The notes beneath the pieces were generated by a model. It did not search any database, was not told where the DNA came from, and saw only the letters and a program-made list of their open reading frames with translations. The position numbers were made by a program, and so were the translations under genes. This document shows positions 1 through 10,952 of a DNA stretch of 64,000 nt, one piece after another. Source of the DNA: Chrysophaeum taylorii. Taxonomy: Eukaryota; Sar; Pelagophyceae; Pelagomonadales; Pelagomonadaceae. How positions within the stretch are numbered: the stretch's first letter is position 1; every line of letters begins with the position of its first letter. The stretch spans positions 124,001-188,000 of the forward strand of contig JAQMWT010000024.1 of NCBI GenBank assembly GCA_029834535.1, read 5' to 3'.

Positions 1-1
1 C

Positions 2-247
2 GTCGACACGGCCTCCACCCACGTCGTCTCGGGTATCATCAACGTCGACCAGCAATCACGCGTGCCGTGGCCGGTCCAGATCTTCGACCACCAAGGCAAC
101 CTCCATCAAGTCGAGATGCATCCCGGCAACATGCTCCTCTACGAAAGCGCCAAGCTCCTCCACGGCCGCGTCGTCCCCTTCGACGGCAAATTCTACGCCA
201 ACATCTTTGTCCACTACGCCCCCGAAACCTGGCCCGTCTCGATCTAG
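2..247 (+). CDS. 2-oxoglutarate/Fe(II) oxygenase, C-terminal end (partial)
   Basis: The frame is open from the window edge to a TAG at 245-247, so only the last 81 residues are present. They include HPGNMLLYESAKLLHGR and then PFDGKFYANIFVHY. This matches the C-terminal strands of prolyl-4-hydroxylase-like 2OG-Fe(II) oxygenases: a distal iron-binding His (LLHGR), a following basic residue, and the closing F-x-N-x-F-V-H strand. These enzymes hydroxylate side chains using 2-oxoglutarate and O2. The HxD motif would lie upstream of the window, so activity and substrate cannot be judged. Confidence 0.7.
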   Translation, partial: VDTASTHVVSGIINVDQQSRVPWPVQIFDHQGNLHQVEMHPGNMLLYESAKLLHGRVVPFDGKFYANIFVHYAPETWPVSI

Positions 248-445
248 AAGAGCCTCTAGACCCTTAGGCACACGTGTTTGATTGTGTTCGCGTTGGGAAA
301 GAAAGGAAGGCGCACGTCGTAGGTCCGTTGATAACGCGCCGTAAGATTGAGCGTGCCGCATCGCCGTCCGACTTTATGATGAATGATCAAGTGTCTATCT
401 ACGTCTATCTCCCCCCCCTCTTATGTACAACGACCATCCAAAAAC

Positions 446-461
446 CAGCGTTGGGAATATT
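446..461 (+). repeat. hAT left terminal inverted repeat
   Basis: This 16-bp repeat, cagcgttgggaatatt, is the exact reverse complement of 3543-3558. Confidence 0.8.
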
Positions 462-479
462 CACTGGGCTCACTTCACT

Positions 480-560
480 AGGCTGTTCACTGCATTTGGT
501 TCACTTCACTTCACTTCACTTCACAGAAAATTTTCGTCCGAAGTCCAATGTTCACTTCAC
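480..560 (+). repeat. hAT left subterminal TTCAC repeats
   Basis: Repeated ttcac words run from about 481 to 560, with the densest run at 501-522. Matching ttcac and gtgaa words occur at about 3425-3540 near the right end. They probably served as transposase-binding sites. Confidence 0.55.
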
Positions 561-582
561 GTTCATTAACTTTGGCAGACGG

Positions 583-2954
583 CCAAGTCTGATGAGCGAA
601 GTCGAACCGCGCTACCTGGAGGTGGAGGATAATGTTGACGATGAGGAGGAATTTAAAGGCGGTGTTAACAGAAGGAGGAACTTCTTCACAAGAACGAGCC
701 GATTGCGACGTCGATGTTGTGACGTGGAGCACACCCGGCAACAAAAGTGGACGATCAACCAGAATTTTTCAAGGTGTGGTTGGACTGCGTGCGTCGACTG
801 AAGGAAAATCATCCTGTCCGCGTTGACCAGTGGGAAGGCGACGACGCATGTGTGTATCCGGTGCTGGGAGCACCTCAAGGTGACGAGAGACTTCAAGAAA
901 GGCACGTAGCAGACAGACGACCAAGCCCTCTTGGGGCCGGCCCACTTCAAGGCTGCGCATCCGGAGGAGGATTCGACGAGCTGGGACGTCAACAGCTCAC
1001 CAAGAAACAGAAGACAGACCAAGAAAAGGAGGGCGTTTTTTATGACGGCCGCGGGCGTTGTGGCAGCCTCGAAGGGTAAATCGGATATTACGAGATACTT
1101 CATGGCCATGCCCAGCCAGGCAAAGCACTCTTCCCTGATGATGGCGTTCTCGGCTCGGCACTACGTGTGCACGTCGCAGCGGATTTTTTTCCGAGCGCGC
1201 CTTTGACTGACGACGAAGATCATCGCAACCTAATTGAGGCGTAGTATTACCGCGGCGGTGGCGGCGGGAAAGGCAAGCGCCCTCGTTCATGACTCGAAAG
1301 GCGCTGTTTGATGAATGGGTGGACGCTGAATATCGTTGTTTTGTTGTTCGAATCTTGAAGCACGTCGTTACGGAGTGTTATTTATGAAATGCGGCGGCTT
1401 TCGGCAATCCATTCGCCCCCCAGGTGCTGCATGACGGCGGCGGGACACTCAAGGATAAGAAGTTCAAGCGACAGGCCATTGGCCTTGTATCCTTCATCTG
1501 GCCCGATTGGAATGGCGTTGAGACGGTGTTCCCGCGTGGGCCTTGTTCCAGCTGACGACGGAACAGATTCCGGCACGGTTTCTCTGGTCCGTTCTGTGGT
1601 CGCGGAGCGTGCGAGAATCGATATCGATTTGGCGGCCGCAACCATTGTTCAAGACCGGGCTCCCAATTGGCGTCGCTGAAGATATTTTTGTTGAGGTCGA
1701 ATCGTGTGACATGTGCATGATACCTCAAAAATCTCGGCAGCGGCATGTGGCGACTTGACACGATCCAGAGGCAAGCAGGTGATCAATCCATTCTCAGCTG
1801 GCCAGGAGCTGCTGAACAGTGCCCGCGATGGAGCCAAGTACTTTTCTTACGGCGGCGGCACACGTTTGAAGGATCTGCATGCGCTATTGCCATTACAGCC
1901 GGAGAAATAAATCGCCGAAGCTCAAGCTCGATCTCAATAAGACGAGGTTCCGGGCGCGATACCAACTTATTCGTTCGTTCCTTGCTGCGTATGCACCACG
2001 TGCTCAAACTGTACACGGCTACCAACATTGGACTCCCCTGGACAATCAGTGAGGAGCAATGGGTGGCGTTGGCTGAATTCGAGGCGATTTTTGGTATAAC
2101 GGATGACCCCGTTCGTTGTTTTCGTGCAACACGAACACTTATACCTGGGGGCGTACGCCGCATTGATCAGGCACAACAAGATCGACTCTCTGCGAGCTGG
2201 GACGCTAGAAGAGTCATTGATCTCCCGAACATAAATAACTGCGAAATCCATGCCACGTAAGACTGTCGATGTTGACGACCTCAGCGAGACCGGTAAAATC
2301 TGTCTTGAGCGGGCTATACTCGAATGTGAGCGTCGGTTTTGCGGGAATAATGAAAACTACGTGCGTCACTTCGACTACGAATTCAACGATCGCGAGCTGA
2401 TTGCCTTCCTTCTTGACTTTCGGACTATCAACTGCCGGCACCTGTCGTCCTCCAATCAGAGAGAGCTCGGGCCAGGAAGTTGCTTGCTCACGGAAGAATA
2501 TGTGATTTACGCACACGGACTGCATTCCATTCCACCACGAAAAGGCAAAGACTTCCTCCGAGTCTGCGCCGTCCTCCGTGCGCCTGCCCGCAGTCTCTTG
2601 GCGGCACTCGACGCACCCGGCGCTTGGGACGACGACATTCGTGGCGACGTGCCTTCTTTTGCTATGCCTGAGAACCAGATGCCCGATTTCAAAACGTGGA
2701 GGAGTTTGAACAGGTCTTCACTCAATGGATCAGGCTGTCGAGATCGCTCGACTGGAAAGAGCATTATCCCCGAGCTTGAGGAAAGAAGGATGAAGTCTCA
2801 GCTTCACAACATACCTGGCTCGAGACGTTGGAAAGCTGTATCGACCGAGGAGCAGCATGGGTTCGTTCCTTCCGGACATGGCGAGAGCCTCCTCTACGGG
2901 TTTTTTCAATTGGTACACATGGCGCGCAGCAGAGCTACTGCGAGCGCTGCCTGA
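583..2954 (+). pseudogene. hAT transposase remains (BED finger and catalytic-region pieces)
   Basis: No single frame spans the region, so the gene is broken. One piece near 860 contains CIRCWEHLK and another near 930-975 contains AHFKAAHPEED; together they resemble the Cys pair and the His-x(4-5)-His end of a BED zinc finger. A piece at about 1713-1908 contains VINPFSAGQELL and AKYFSYGGGTRLKDL, which resembles hAT-like transposases. Another at about 2030-2130 reads ISEEQWVALAEFEAIFG, resembling the hAT segment before the C-terminal dimerisation region. A 234-codon open stretch at 2250-2954 follows without a motif I recognise. The element is unlikely to encode active transposase. Confidence 0.55.
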
Positions 2955-3262
2955 GCATTGGGAATCTCGTCCTGACCGAGGGAAAGAAACACGGTCATAT
3001 GCTCGAGACGGAGAAAGTAGTGCCAGCATACTGCGCGTGAACAACAAGAATTTCTTCATTGCGGCGGCGGCCCGGATTAAGTACAGGGACCTCGGACCCG
3101 AGACCGAGTTTTTTTTCAAAAACGCCGGGACACACCACCATGATCCCCCCCCGAAGACTCTTCTTTGGAGATGGAGGTTGATGAGGAAGAACGAGACGAA
3201 GATACCGAGGTCGTCGTTTCGTTCACATGGCCTAAAGTAAGAAACACTGAACCCCATCCACG

Positions 3263-3296
<34 letters not shown>
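3263..3296 (+). repeat. (GTAA)n microsatellite
   Basis: About eight tandem GTAA units lie near the right end of the hAT element. Confidence 0.9.
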
Positions 3297-3542
3297 CCTC
3301 CTTCGCCCCGAATTTTTATTGAACGCGAGTGAATCTAAGAGCACCAGAAGACCTAGGAGACAATAATAGCGCGCGGGAAAAAAACTGACGGGGCGCGGCG
3401 CTGGCGTTAAAAGAAAAAAAGTGGCGTTCACTTCACAAAGAAGGTCCACTCACTTTAATAACCGACGACGACGTGCTCACTTCAAATCGAGTGGCTCTGG
3501 TGAAGTGGTTCACAGCAGTTCACTTGCTCTGAGAAGTGATTA

Positions 3543-3558
3543 AATATTCCCAACGCTG
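3543..3558 (-). repeat. hAT right terminal inverted repeat
   Basis: This 16-bp repeat is the exact reverse complement of 446-461. It is followed by the imperfect 8-bp duplication tcaagaac. Confidence 0.8.
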
Positions 3559-3683
3559 TCAAGAACCCTAATAAAAAAAAACAACTGTCGTGTCGTTTTC
3601 GACACGACCTTCAAAAAAAAGAGAAACCCTAAAGAAGAAGATTCAAATGCCAAGAAGCCCACACGTCAGGCGTGACGACGACG

Positions 3684-5639
3684 ATGTGGTTGTTGGTAGT
3701 TTGGTTTTTGTCTTCTGTGCGTCGGCCATACGACGTAGGGCGGCGGCGGATGTCGTCGTCGGTGCCCGAGGGGCTCGAGGGCGAGGCAATCGAGGAGGCG
3801 AAGGGGGGTATTGGTTATGCGCTGCGGAAGCTGGTGGCCTGGTCGGAGGAGCGCGAGGCGGAATTGCGACGTCTCGAAGCAGAACTCGTCGAGCTCGAGA
3901 CGGAACGAGGGGCGCTGCGGGCCGCGCGGGAGCTCGAGGTGAACGAGCTCGAGGGGGCGCAGAACGCGGCCGAGAAGGCGCGGCGCGAGGTCCGGCGACG
4001 CGAGAGCGGGTTGAGGGAGACGCGGGCGAGGGCGTCGAACGCAGAGTCGTCCGTCGAGGACGCGACGAACGCTGTCAAGGTGTTCCGGGGGTTCGCGGAG
4101 CGCGATATCGCTGCGGCCGAGGAGGCGAGAATCGAAATAGAGCGTCTCGAGGCGTCGCGCGAGGCGGCGGACGAGAGGTTCGAGGCGAACCTCGCGGCCG
4201 CGACGACGAGCCGCGAGGCGCTAAACCGCGCCGAAAAGGGTGGTCGAGGGCTCAGGCGGTTGCTGGGAAAGATCGAGCGGCGGCTCGAAAGGACGCGGCG
4301 GGTCTACGACCGGACGGCGGACGCGCTGCGTTCCGAGGTGGAGAAGGTCGAGTCTTCGGCGGAGGTCGACGTCGCGACGCTCGCAGTTACGGCCGGCATC
4401 TCGGTGGCCTCCGACGACCAGAGAAAACGCAGCTTGACGGAGGAGATGGTCAATGCGCAGGTGGAGATCACCGACGCAACAGTGCGGACGAAGCAAGCGA
4501 CGCGGCCGGTGGCGCCGCTCCCGATCGACGAGGCGACGCCGCGCGTCGAGATGATGGCGAGGCAAGTTGGCGCGCAAGCGCGCGATCAGATAAAAAAGGC
4601 GCGTCGCCTCCAAAACCGCGCCGAGTCGTTGGAGTCGAACCTCGACAACGTGACCTGGCTGAGCGCGCGCCTCTTTCGTCGTCGCTGTCGCGAGAAGAAG
4701 AGCCGCGCGACGACGATCGTTCTCGGAGGCGGCGCCGTTTTTGCTTTTCCCGCTGCTCTGTGGCTGCTCTCGTCTCACAAGAAGTCTCCAAACCAACAAG
4801 ATTATTTTCATGTCGCCGAGAATGCCCGACGCGCGGGGCTCGTGGCGTCCTCGTCGTCTTCTTCTTCTTCTTCTTCTCCTGTGATCGAACCAAAAGCGGC
4901 GGCGCTCTCGACGAACGGTGGTAAAAGAAAACCCTACGACAACCTCGTCGAGCGCGGGAAAGGAGCGCCGGCCGTCGTCAAGGGAGCGCCCCTTTTGCTG
5001 TGGTTGGCCAAATTCGACACGCTCGTGGACGCGAGGGCCGTCGCGAGATCCTCGGACGATGCCGAGCGTCTCCTCGACCGCATGAACCTCGTCGGCGTGC
5101 GCGCGGCAGTCGTGGACGACGGCGGCACGAAAGTCGGAGGCGACCGGCTTCTGGCCGTCGCGCCCTTCGGCGACCACCTCGTGCGCGGCGGCCCGGTTCG
5201 CCTCGATTCAACGTTTCCTGTCTCGAACGTATCCTTCGCCGTCGACACGTGCGCCGCCCTCGGGCTTCCTCTCTCGCTGCCCGCCGACTCTGCTGCTGCT
5301 GCTGCTGCTGCTGCTTCGAACCGCGACGCGACTTTAGTGCTCGAAAGAGCCGACCGCGCCGCGCCAAAACTCATAGACCTCGTCGAGAGGGGGGTCTTGG
5401 TGGGGAAGAACGCCTACCTCGAGATCTCCGGCCCCGTCCCTCGCCTCGCCGATCTCCTGCGAGTCTTCGGCCCCGACCACCTCATGTGGGCCTCGCGCCA
5501 CGACCCCGCGACTATGGACTTGAACGCCTACCTTGCCGCGCTCTCCACGTTCCGCTCCGCCGCGCTCCCCGAACCTGCAGCGGCCGCCATCATGGGTGGT
5601 ACCGCCAGAACCCTCTTCTTCGCCAACGCTACTCTCTAA
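3684..5639 (+). CDS. Coiled-coil, single-TM protein with degenerate amidohydrolase-like C-terminus
   Basis: The frame encodes 651 aa from the ATG at 3684; a second ATG at 3750 is also possible. The N-terminus MWLLVVWFL could be a signal or anchor. Residues ~40-330 are a charged coiled coil with Glu/Arg heptads such as RRLEAELVELETERGALR. A hydrophobic segment (TTIVLGGGAVFAFPAALWLL, ~residue 345) looks membrane-spanning, and a Ser run follows. The last ~220 residues resemble the end of the amidohydrolase_2 fold: LLDRMNLVGVRAAVV, then NAYLEISG, FGPDHLMWASRHDP and AIMGGTARTLFF. The usual N-terminal HxH metal motif is not visible, and the usual GSDxP reads ASRHDP, so this is probably not an active metallohydrolase. 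A triplet repeat encodes a poly-Ala run near 5290. Real gene: high confidence; fold assignment: moderate. Confidence 0.75.
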   Translation: MWLLVVWFLSSVRRPYDVGRRRMSSSVPEGLEGEAIEEAKGGIGYALRKLVAWSEEREAELRRLEAELVELETERGALRAARELEVNELEGAQNAAEKARREVRRRESGLRETRARASNAESSVEDATNAVKVFRGFAERDIAAAEEARIEIERLEASREAADERFEANLAAATTSREALNRAEKGGRGLRRLLGKIERRLERTRRVYDRTADALRSEVEKVESSAEVDVATLAVTAGISVASDDQRKRSLTEEMVNAQVEITDATVRTKQATRPVAPLPIDEATPRVEMMARQVGAQARDQIKKARRLQNRAESLESNLDNVTWLSARLFRRRCREKKSRATTIVLGGGAVFAFPAALWLLSSHKKSPNQQDYFHVAENARRAGLVASSSSSSSSSSPVIEPKAAALSTNGGKRKPYDNLVERGKGAPAVVKGAPLLLWLAKFDTLVDARAVARSSDDAERLLDRMNLVGVRAAVVDDGGTKVGGDRLLAVAPFGDHLVRGGPVRLDSTFPVSNVSFAVDTCAALGLPLSLPADSAAAAAAAASNRDATLVLERADRAAPKLIDLVERGVLVGKNAYLEISGPVPRLADLLRVFGPDHLMWASRHDPATMDLNAYLAALSTFRSAALPEPAAAAIMGGTARTLFFANATL

Positions 5640-5958
5640 AGAGGCATGTATATCCCCCGAGGGCTGCTGCTGCTGGCTGGGCTGTAATGAGCGACCATGG
5701 ACGGAGTGTTGTTGTTTCGTCGTGTGTGTGTTTGACGACGAGATGATGGCTCGAGGCACATCGTCGAGTTGTACTCCGCGATCCAACGGATTTTCCAACC
5801 CTGATGAGAGTAGCCCCGGCACACTCTACTAGTACGTAGCCAAACAAGAATCGCGAGGAATTTAATTGAATTGCCACCCCAGTAGTGAGTGAGTGATATT
5901 GTTTTTGTTTGTATAACAGGGAGAGGAACAAAATTTTTTTCCAGAGGAAAGGACAACA
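5640..5958. other. Intergenic, no gene seen
   Basis: This 319-bp spacer lies between two same-strand genes. I see short simple repeats only, no recognised site. Confidence 0.6.
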
Positions 5959-7537
5959 ATGTTTTTTGGGGCGGCGATCAGCGCATGCGGTGGTGGAGAG
6001 TTCGACGATGCCAAGGAGAAGGAAGAGGTGCAGTTGGAGATGATTCATGATGAGTCGTCGATGGAGGTGCATGATTCGCGGCCCAAGCGGCGGCCGCGGC
6101 GGCGGCGCGTCGAGGAGGTACGCATCGAGAAGGACGAGGTTGGCGGTTTGCGGTCCGAGGTGGAAACGCTGCAGTCCGAGGTGGACACGCTCCGCGGACA
6201 GTTGCTGCTGATGCGTACGTGATGACGATTTGTTTTTATTATTCTGCTCACCAGGGAGCTCGAGCAGCCCGAAGAAGAAGAAGAAGAAGACGCCGCAGCA
6301 GCAAAAACTCGCGTGGAAGGAGGAGGTCGAGGACGACGACCTCGACGTGGAAGGGTATCTTCTAAACGCCGTAGTCACGGGGATCGACGAGCCGAGCTTT
6401 TACCTGCTGTGTTCGACGCGCACCCAAGAGACGCAGCTGCGACCGCAGGAGGGAACGTTCTGGATTATCCTGGCCGTCGGGACGCTCCTGACCTTCATCA
6501 CGATCCTGCTTCCGTTGGCGATGTTGGCGAACTTCTACGAACGAATCGAATTCTTTGATTTCCGTGTCCCGCCGGTGACTCCCGCGGCGAGAGCGGACAG
6601 CCACAAGGCCCTCCTCAAGTTCACTTCGGCCTTTTTGCTCTTCTTTCTGCTCTACACTTCGTTGAGCGTTTTAGACGAGCTCCTCATTTTCCGTTTTTTT
6701 CTGCTGTTGCCCAAGCAAGATGCGTCGTCCTCCTCGTTCCAGGGACATCTGGTTCTTGATCCGAAGAGCCTCATCAACGACGGCCTCAATTTTGCCAAGA
6801 ACCTCATCATCGCCACGACCGACCCCTTGAAGCGACCGGTGCTGCTCATGGGAATCGCTTCCAAATCCGTGTCGCTCGTGACCGTCTTCCAGCTCACCTT
6901 CATCATTTTTCGGACCGAGTTCACCCCTGTCGCGATGATTCTCAACTCGGTGGCCCTCCAGTTTCTGTTGGATGCGGACAAGACCCTCGTGGCGGCGATG
7001 AGGGCGAGTCCCTCGCTCAAGGCGTTTTACGCCAAAGCCGTCACGAGCTTGCGCGAGGAAGCCGAGAAGGCAGTCGACCTGCCGCGCTTCGTCTCGATGA
7101 TTTGCGAGCCAAGAACCCTCACCTCGGCCGAACTCGTGCGCCAGTCGGTCCCGGTCGAATACGCGCAAAATCTGGCCGCGAGATTTCCGCTCGCGCTCTC
7201 GTGGGTCGCGAGAGACGGGGCGGCGGCGCCCGCGAAACAAGAAGAGGAGGCGGAGGAGGAGGAGAACGGGCTCACCGAGCATGAGCGCTTCACCCTCATC
7301 ATCCAAAAGCGTCGATGCGCCCGCTCCGAGCTCTTTCACCGCTACTTCAACCGCTTCATCTACGTCTATGGCGGCACCATCGTCTTCCTCCAGATATTTG
7401 GGAGCGTCGTCTGCGGCTCGACCTCGATCTGCGACTTTATCAACAGCGGGGGAGGCAGTTCCGGCGGCAATTCCCACCCCACACCCATGCCCACCTTCCC
7501 GATACTCACCCTCCCCCCGGCGCTCGCCAATCTCTAA
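5959..7537 (+). CDS. Multi-pass membrane protein of an uncharacterised protist family, one 40-nt intron
   Basis: The exons are 5959-6214 and 6255-7537, giving 512 aa. The join uses a GTACGT donor and a CCAG acceptor, and it links an acidic/basic coiled-coil N-terminus (heptads GGLRSEVETLQSEVDTL) to the membrane part. Hydrophobic segments include FWIILAVGTLLTFITILLPL, LLKFTSAFLLFFLLYTSL, SVSLVTVFQLTFIIF and FIYVYGGTIVFLQIFG. The stretch ILNSVALQFLLDADKTL resembles a motif I associate with large, uncharacterised multi-pass families of algae and other protists. No catalytic motif is visible. The gene converges on the subtilase with 11 bp between stop codons. Function is unknown. Confidence 0.75.
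6215..6254 (+). other. Spliceosomal intron, 40 nt
   Basis: It starts gtacgt, is T-rich, and ends ctcaccag. Removing it joins the coiled-coil exon in frame to the membrane exon across a split Arg codon. Without splicing the first exon meets a stop right after the donor. Confidence 0.75.
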
Positions 7538-7548
7538 CTCGTAAGTAA

Positions 7549-8521
7549 CTACCGCGGCGGCGCCGGGGTCGAGAAGGTCGGGGGTGGTGTCGCGAAGGTC
7601 GGGGTCTCCGTGGGGTTTCTTCCGACTCGCCTTGGTGCTGCGCTGGGTGGCGGGACGGGCGTCGGCACCCCCGTCGGTGCTACTGTTGATTGGGACATGG
7701 CGAGCTCGTAGGCCCCCGCCTCGCCCGCGTCGAGACCCTCGATTTGAACGACGTAGCACCCGGGCTGCTCGAGGAGGATGCTCAGGAGGTCGCACGTCCC
7801 GTCCTGGATCTCGACCAGCGAGTACGCGCACGCGGTCGGAGGATCTGGGATAGCGCACGTCGTGTCCTCGCTCGTTACCCTGGAGTAGAGCCGGAGCACC
7901 GCGTCGAACGTCGCCTCGCAACGAAACGTCACAATAATGTCTTCTTCGGTGACGCTGAAGACGTGGAAATTGTCCGGCGCCTCGAAACCGAGGACGTCCC
8001 GCGCGTCGGCCGTCGACCCAAAGACAGCAGCAGCAGCAGCAGCAGCAGCAGCACTTGATGATGATGATGATGATGACAATAACGAGGTGATCGCGCTGTT
8101 AGAATCCTCGGCTAGAGCGGCCAGGTCGTCGGGGGTGCACGACGAGGACGACGACGACGACGAGGTCGCCTCGCGAACGGTACTCAACGTTAGCACGTAG
8201 GCACCCGCGTTTGCCTCGTAGCCCTCGACGTGCGCGACGTAGCAGCCAGCTTCGAGAGTTAAAGCGAGCTCGCTTTGGAGGGCGCAGAAGTCGTCGTTGC
8301 TGGCGAGCTCGGAGAGACCGTATTCCAAACAAGCAACGGTGTCGCTCTCGCATCTCCCGATGCCCTCTGCTTCGTACAGCCGCAGGAACGTGTCGTAGAC
8401 GGACCCGCACAAGCTCGCCGTCAGGACGGCCCGCTCCTCGATTTCGAAAAGAAAAAAATTGTCTGCCGCGGCGTTTCCGAGGGCGTCGCTCGCGGTCGAG
8501 GTGTCGCCCTCCAGCACGACC

Positions 8522-8554
<33 letters not shown>

Positions 8555-10824
8555 CCGAGGAGGAGTTTAAGGTGCGGGGTGATGACGGGGCTGTCGGAAG
8601 CCGTCGCGAGGGTTCTCATGCTCGGCATCGTAGCCGAGCACGCTCGCGTCGGCGCGGCCGTCGACGGCGCCGGAGTTGGCGGGTTCTGGAGCGTAGGGGG
8701 CGAGGACGGAGCGGCCGACGTTGGTGCCGGGGAGGTCGTGGGGGCCGCCGTGAGCGAAAATCCCTCGTAGAGGTCGTCGGTGCGTTTGAACGGGCCGACG
8801 ACCACCAACGCGAACGGCTGCGGCGACGCGGCGATCGTCGTCGCTTTGACGGCGACGTTCAAGGCGTCGCCCTCCAGAATATCCTCCGCAGGGACGGTCG
8901 TGGCTTCGACGTTGTTTAGATGGTCCGGCGAGTCGTTTAAGTTGTTTGGATAGTATATCTTGCCGTCGGATTCGCGCTTTACGACGACGTCGAGGTCGTT
9001 GACCAAAGCGGGCGTCGTCTGTCCGTAGAGCGCGGGAGCATCGTGCCAGCACAGCACGACCCGCAGGTCTCGTCGTCCAGCGGTCGCCGCCGCCGCGTAT
9101 TCGAACCTATACGCGAAGACGTCGTCCTTTGAAGCGATAGCCTTCATGTTCTCGAAGTTCCCCTCCACAAAAAGCGACGTCGCGTTCGCGTCGAGGACGT
9201 CGTCGACGACGACGAGTCCAAAGCCCTGGTCAAAATTGGGAAAGTTTTCGTTCTGGAGATTCGATTCTTCCCCGAGCAGCCTTCTGCCCGAAGCAATCAA
9301 AACTCCTTTGATCGCCGCGCCCATCGGGACGAACCCGTTCTGGCGCACGCGAACTCCGAGCGGGTAGAGCCCATCTCTAAAGTATTGCGAAGCGAGGGCG
9401 GCCGCGCCGGAGACCGCCGGGGTCGCCATCGACGTGCCCTTCATGGCCGCGAGCCCGCACGAAGCGCGGCCGCTCGACGATGACCGCGCGGACACGACGT
9501 ACTCTCCCGGCGCGACCACGTCGGGCTTGATGCGACCGTCGAACGCGGGTCCTCTCGAAGAATCAAAGCTCACGTCGACGTCGTCGACGACGGCCGTCGA
9601 ACCCACCAGCGAGTCGGTCACGGAATTTCGAAAATTAAGCGTCATGCCAACGGCGACGCAGTTCTTGCTCGCTGGTTGGTTTCCGACTTTGTTAAATCTC
9701 TGGTTTCCGGCCGAAAAAAACACCAGAAAGTCCTGGTGAACGTAGCTGTACTCGTCGATCTGCCTGTTCTCGGTCGTGTAGAAGTCGGCCGACCCCGCGC
9801 CCCACGAGTTGGTGTGGAGCCGCGCGCCGACGCGGTACGCTGGGTCGTACAGATCGGCGTATTCGCTCGGGGGAAATACCAACGACGCGTCCTCGGGAGT
9901 CGCGAGGTCGGCTATTGCAATTTTCGCGTTCGGCGCGATTCCGTCGTACGAAGAAACGTCGTCGTTTTCGTCGTCGTCGAAAATCGCGCGTCCGAGTGCG
10001 GTGCCGGCGACGTGGGTGCCGTGGCCCTCGGCCACGAACTCCCCCGAGTCCCTCAATGCGAAGTATTGTCTGATTTTGCGGTGATCCAAGCTTTCGAAGA
10101 CCGAAACATTATTTTCGTCGAAAGTAACGTCGACGTTAGGGTCGTCGAAGAAGCAGCTCTCGTAATCGAGACCCGTGTCTGCCATGCCCACCACAATACC
10201 GTCGCCGAAGAGCCCTAGGCGGTCATGGAGGGGCGTCACCCCCGGATCAAAACTCTGGATAATCCACTTGACTTCGGCGTTGTCGATGCTCGGGACCGCG
10301 CTCGCGTCGACCCGCGAGACGCCGTCTTCGCGCGAGAGTGCCGCGGCAATCTTTTCGCTCGCGTCCATGTCGGCCCCGCGCACGACGACGACAGTCCTCC
10401 CGACGTCAACGTCGTACGGCAAACCGCGCAGCGCGGAAACTATTTCGTGTCTTCTATTGGGAAAGAACTCGGCCGTCACTTGAAGCGACCTCGCCGTCGT
10501 TTTCGTCGTCGTGTTGACGCGCTTCGTCTCGGGCGTCAAGGCCACGACGGTTGCTTCGCACTCGGAAACGACGCGCGCTGCTGCGTCGCGCGTGCCTTCC
10601 ATCACTACCTGGATCATCTTGCTGCTGCTGCTGCTGCTGCTGTCAAGAACGGTTCGCCCGGGCGATGATGTCCTGCTGCTGCTGCTGCTGCTCGAGAAAT
10701 GGTGGGCTCGAGCGCAGGCGAGGGCCCTTTCGTGCTCGACGCCAACCATCCAGGCCCCAGCGTCGACGCCGACCACCGCCAGACAAAAAACCACCACCAC
10801 CACCACTGTCTTCTTCTTCTTCAT
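7549..10824 (-). CDS. Secreted subtilisin-like serine protease (S8) with PPC domains
   Basis: This is a 1,091-aa secreted peptidase. The N-terminus is a signal peptide (MKKKKTVVVVVVFCLAVVGV, cleavage near VDA-GA). An inhibitor-like propeptide region with several Ser runs follows. The catalytic triad is complete: Asp216 in GMADTGLDY, His268 in GHGTHVAGTALG and Ser465 in GTSMATPAVSGAAAL. The oxyanion-region Asn lies in FFSAGNQ. A beta-sandwich region follows (LVNDLDVVV, ~600). Two PPC-type domains lie at ~775-880 and ~945-1045, separated by Thr/Pro linkers. Poly-Asp and poly-Ser/Ala runs in the tail are encoded by (CAT)n, (CAG)n and similar repeats. It probably digests extracellular or vacuolar protein. 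The start is 128 bp from the divergent gene at 10953. Confidence 0.92.
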
Positions 10825-10952
10825 CGTTACGCTTCTTCGCTTTTTCGTTGCAGTCCTGAGTCATCCGACTTTTCGGGAAACCCGAGAAACCGTCGATTTA
10901 TTAATTAAATAAAACCCTTATTACCCTTTCTTTCTCCAAGGGAGGAGCAGCG
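10825..10952. promoter_or_regulatory. Shared divergent promoter region
   Basis: These 128 bp separate the start codons of two divergent genes that both encode secreted proteins, so both promoters must lie here or overlap the genes. I see no certain TATA box or other element. Confidence 0.35.

Larger units (their letters stand above)
446..3558 (+). mobile_element. hAT-family DNA transposon, decayed
   Basis: A perfect 16-bp terminal inverted repeat bounds the element: cagcgttgggaatatt at 446-461 and its reverse complement at 3543-3558. The flanking 8-mers ccaaaaac (438-445) and tcaagaac (3559-3566) match at 6 of 8 bases, consistent with an aged 8-bp target duplication as made by hAT elements. 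TTCAC/GTGAA words crowd both subterminal regions, a typical transposase-binding layout. The interior has transposase-like coding pieces in several frames (see the pseudogene). The TIR start CAG, the 8-bp duplication and the BED-finger trace together support hAT. Confidence 0.75.

Noticed and set aside
3590-4924. 444-codon frame overlapping the coiled-coil gene
   Set aside because: Arg/Gly-rich shadow of the GC-rich plus-strand frame; the 3684-5639 frame has coherent heptads and domains.
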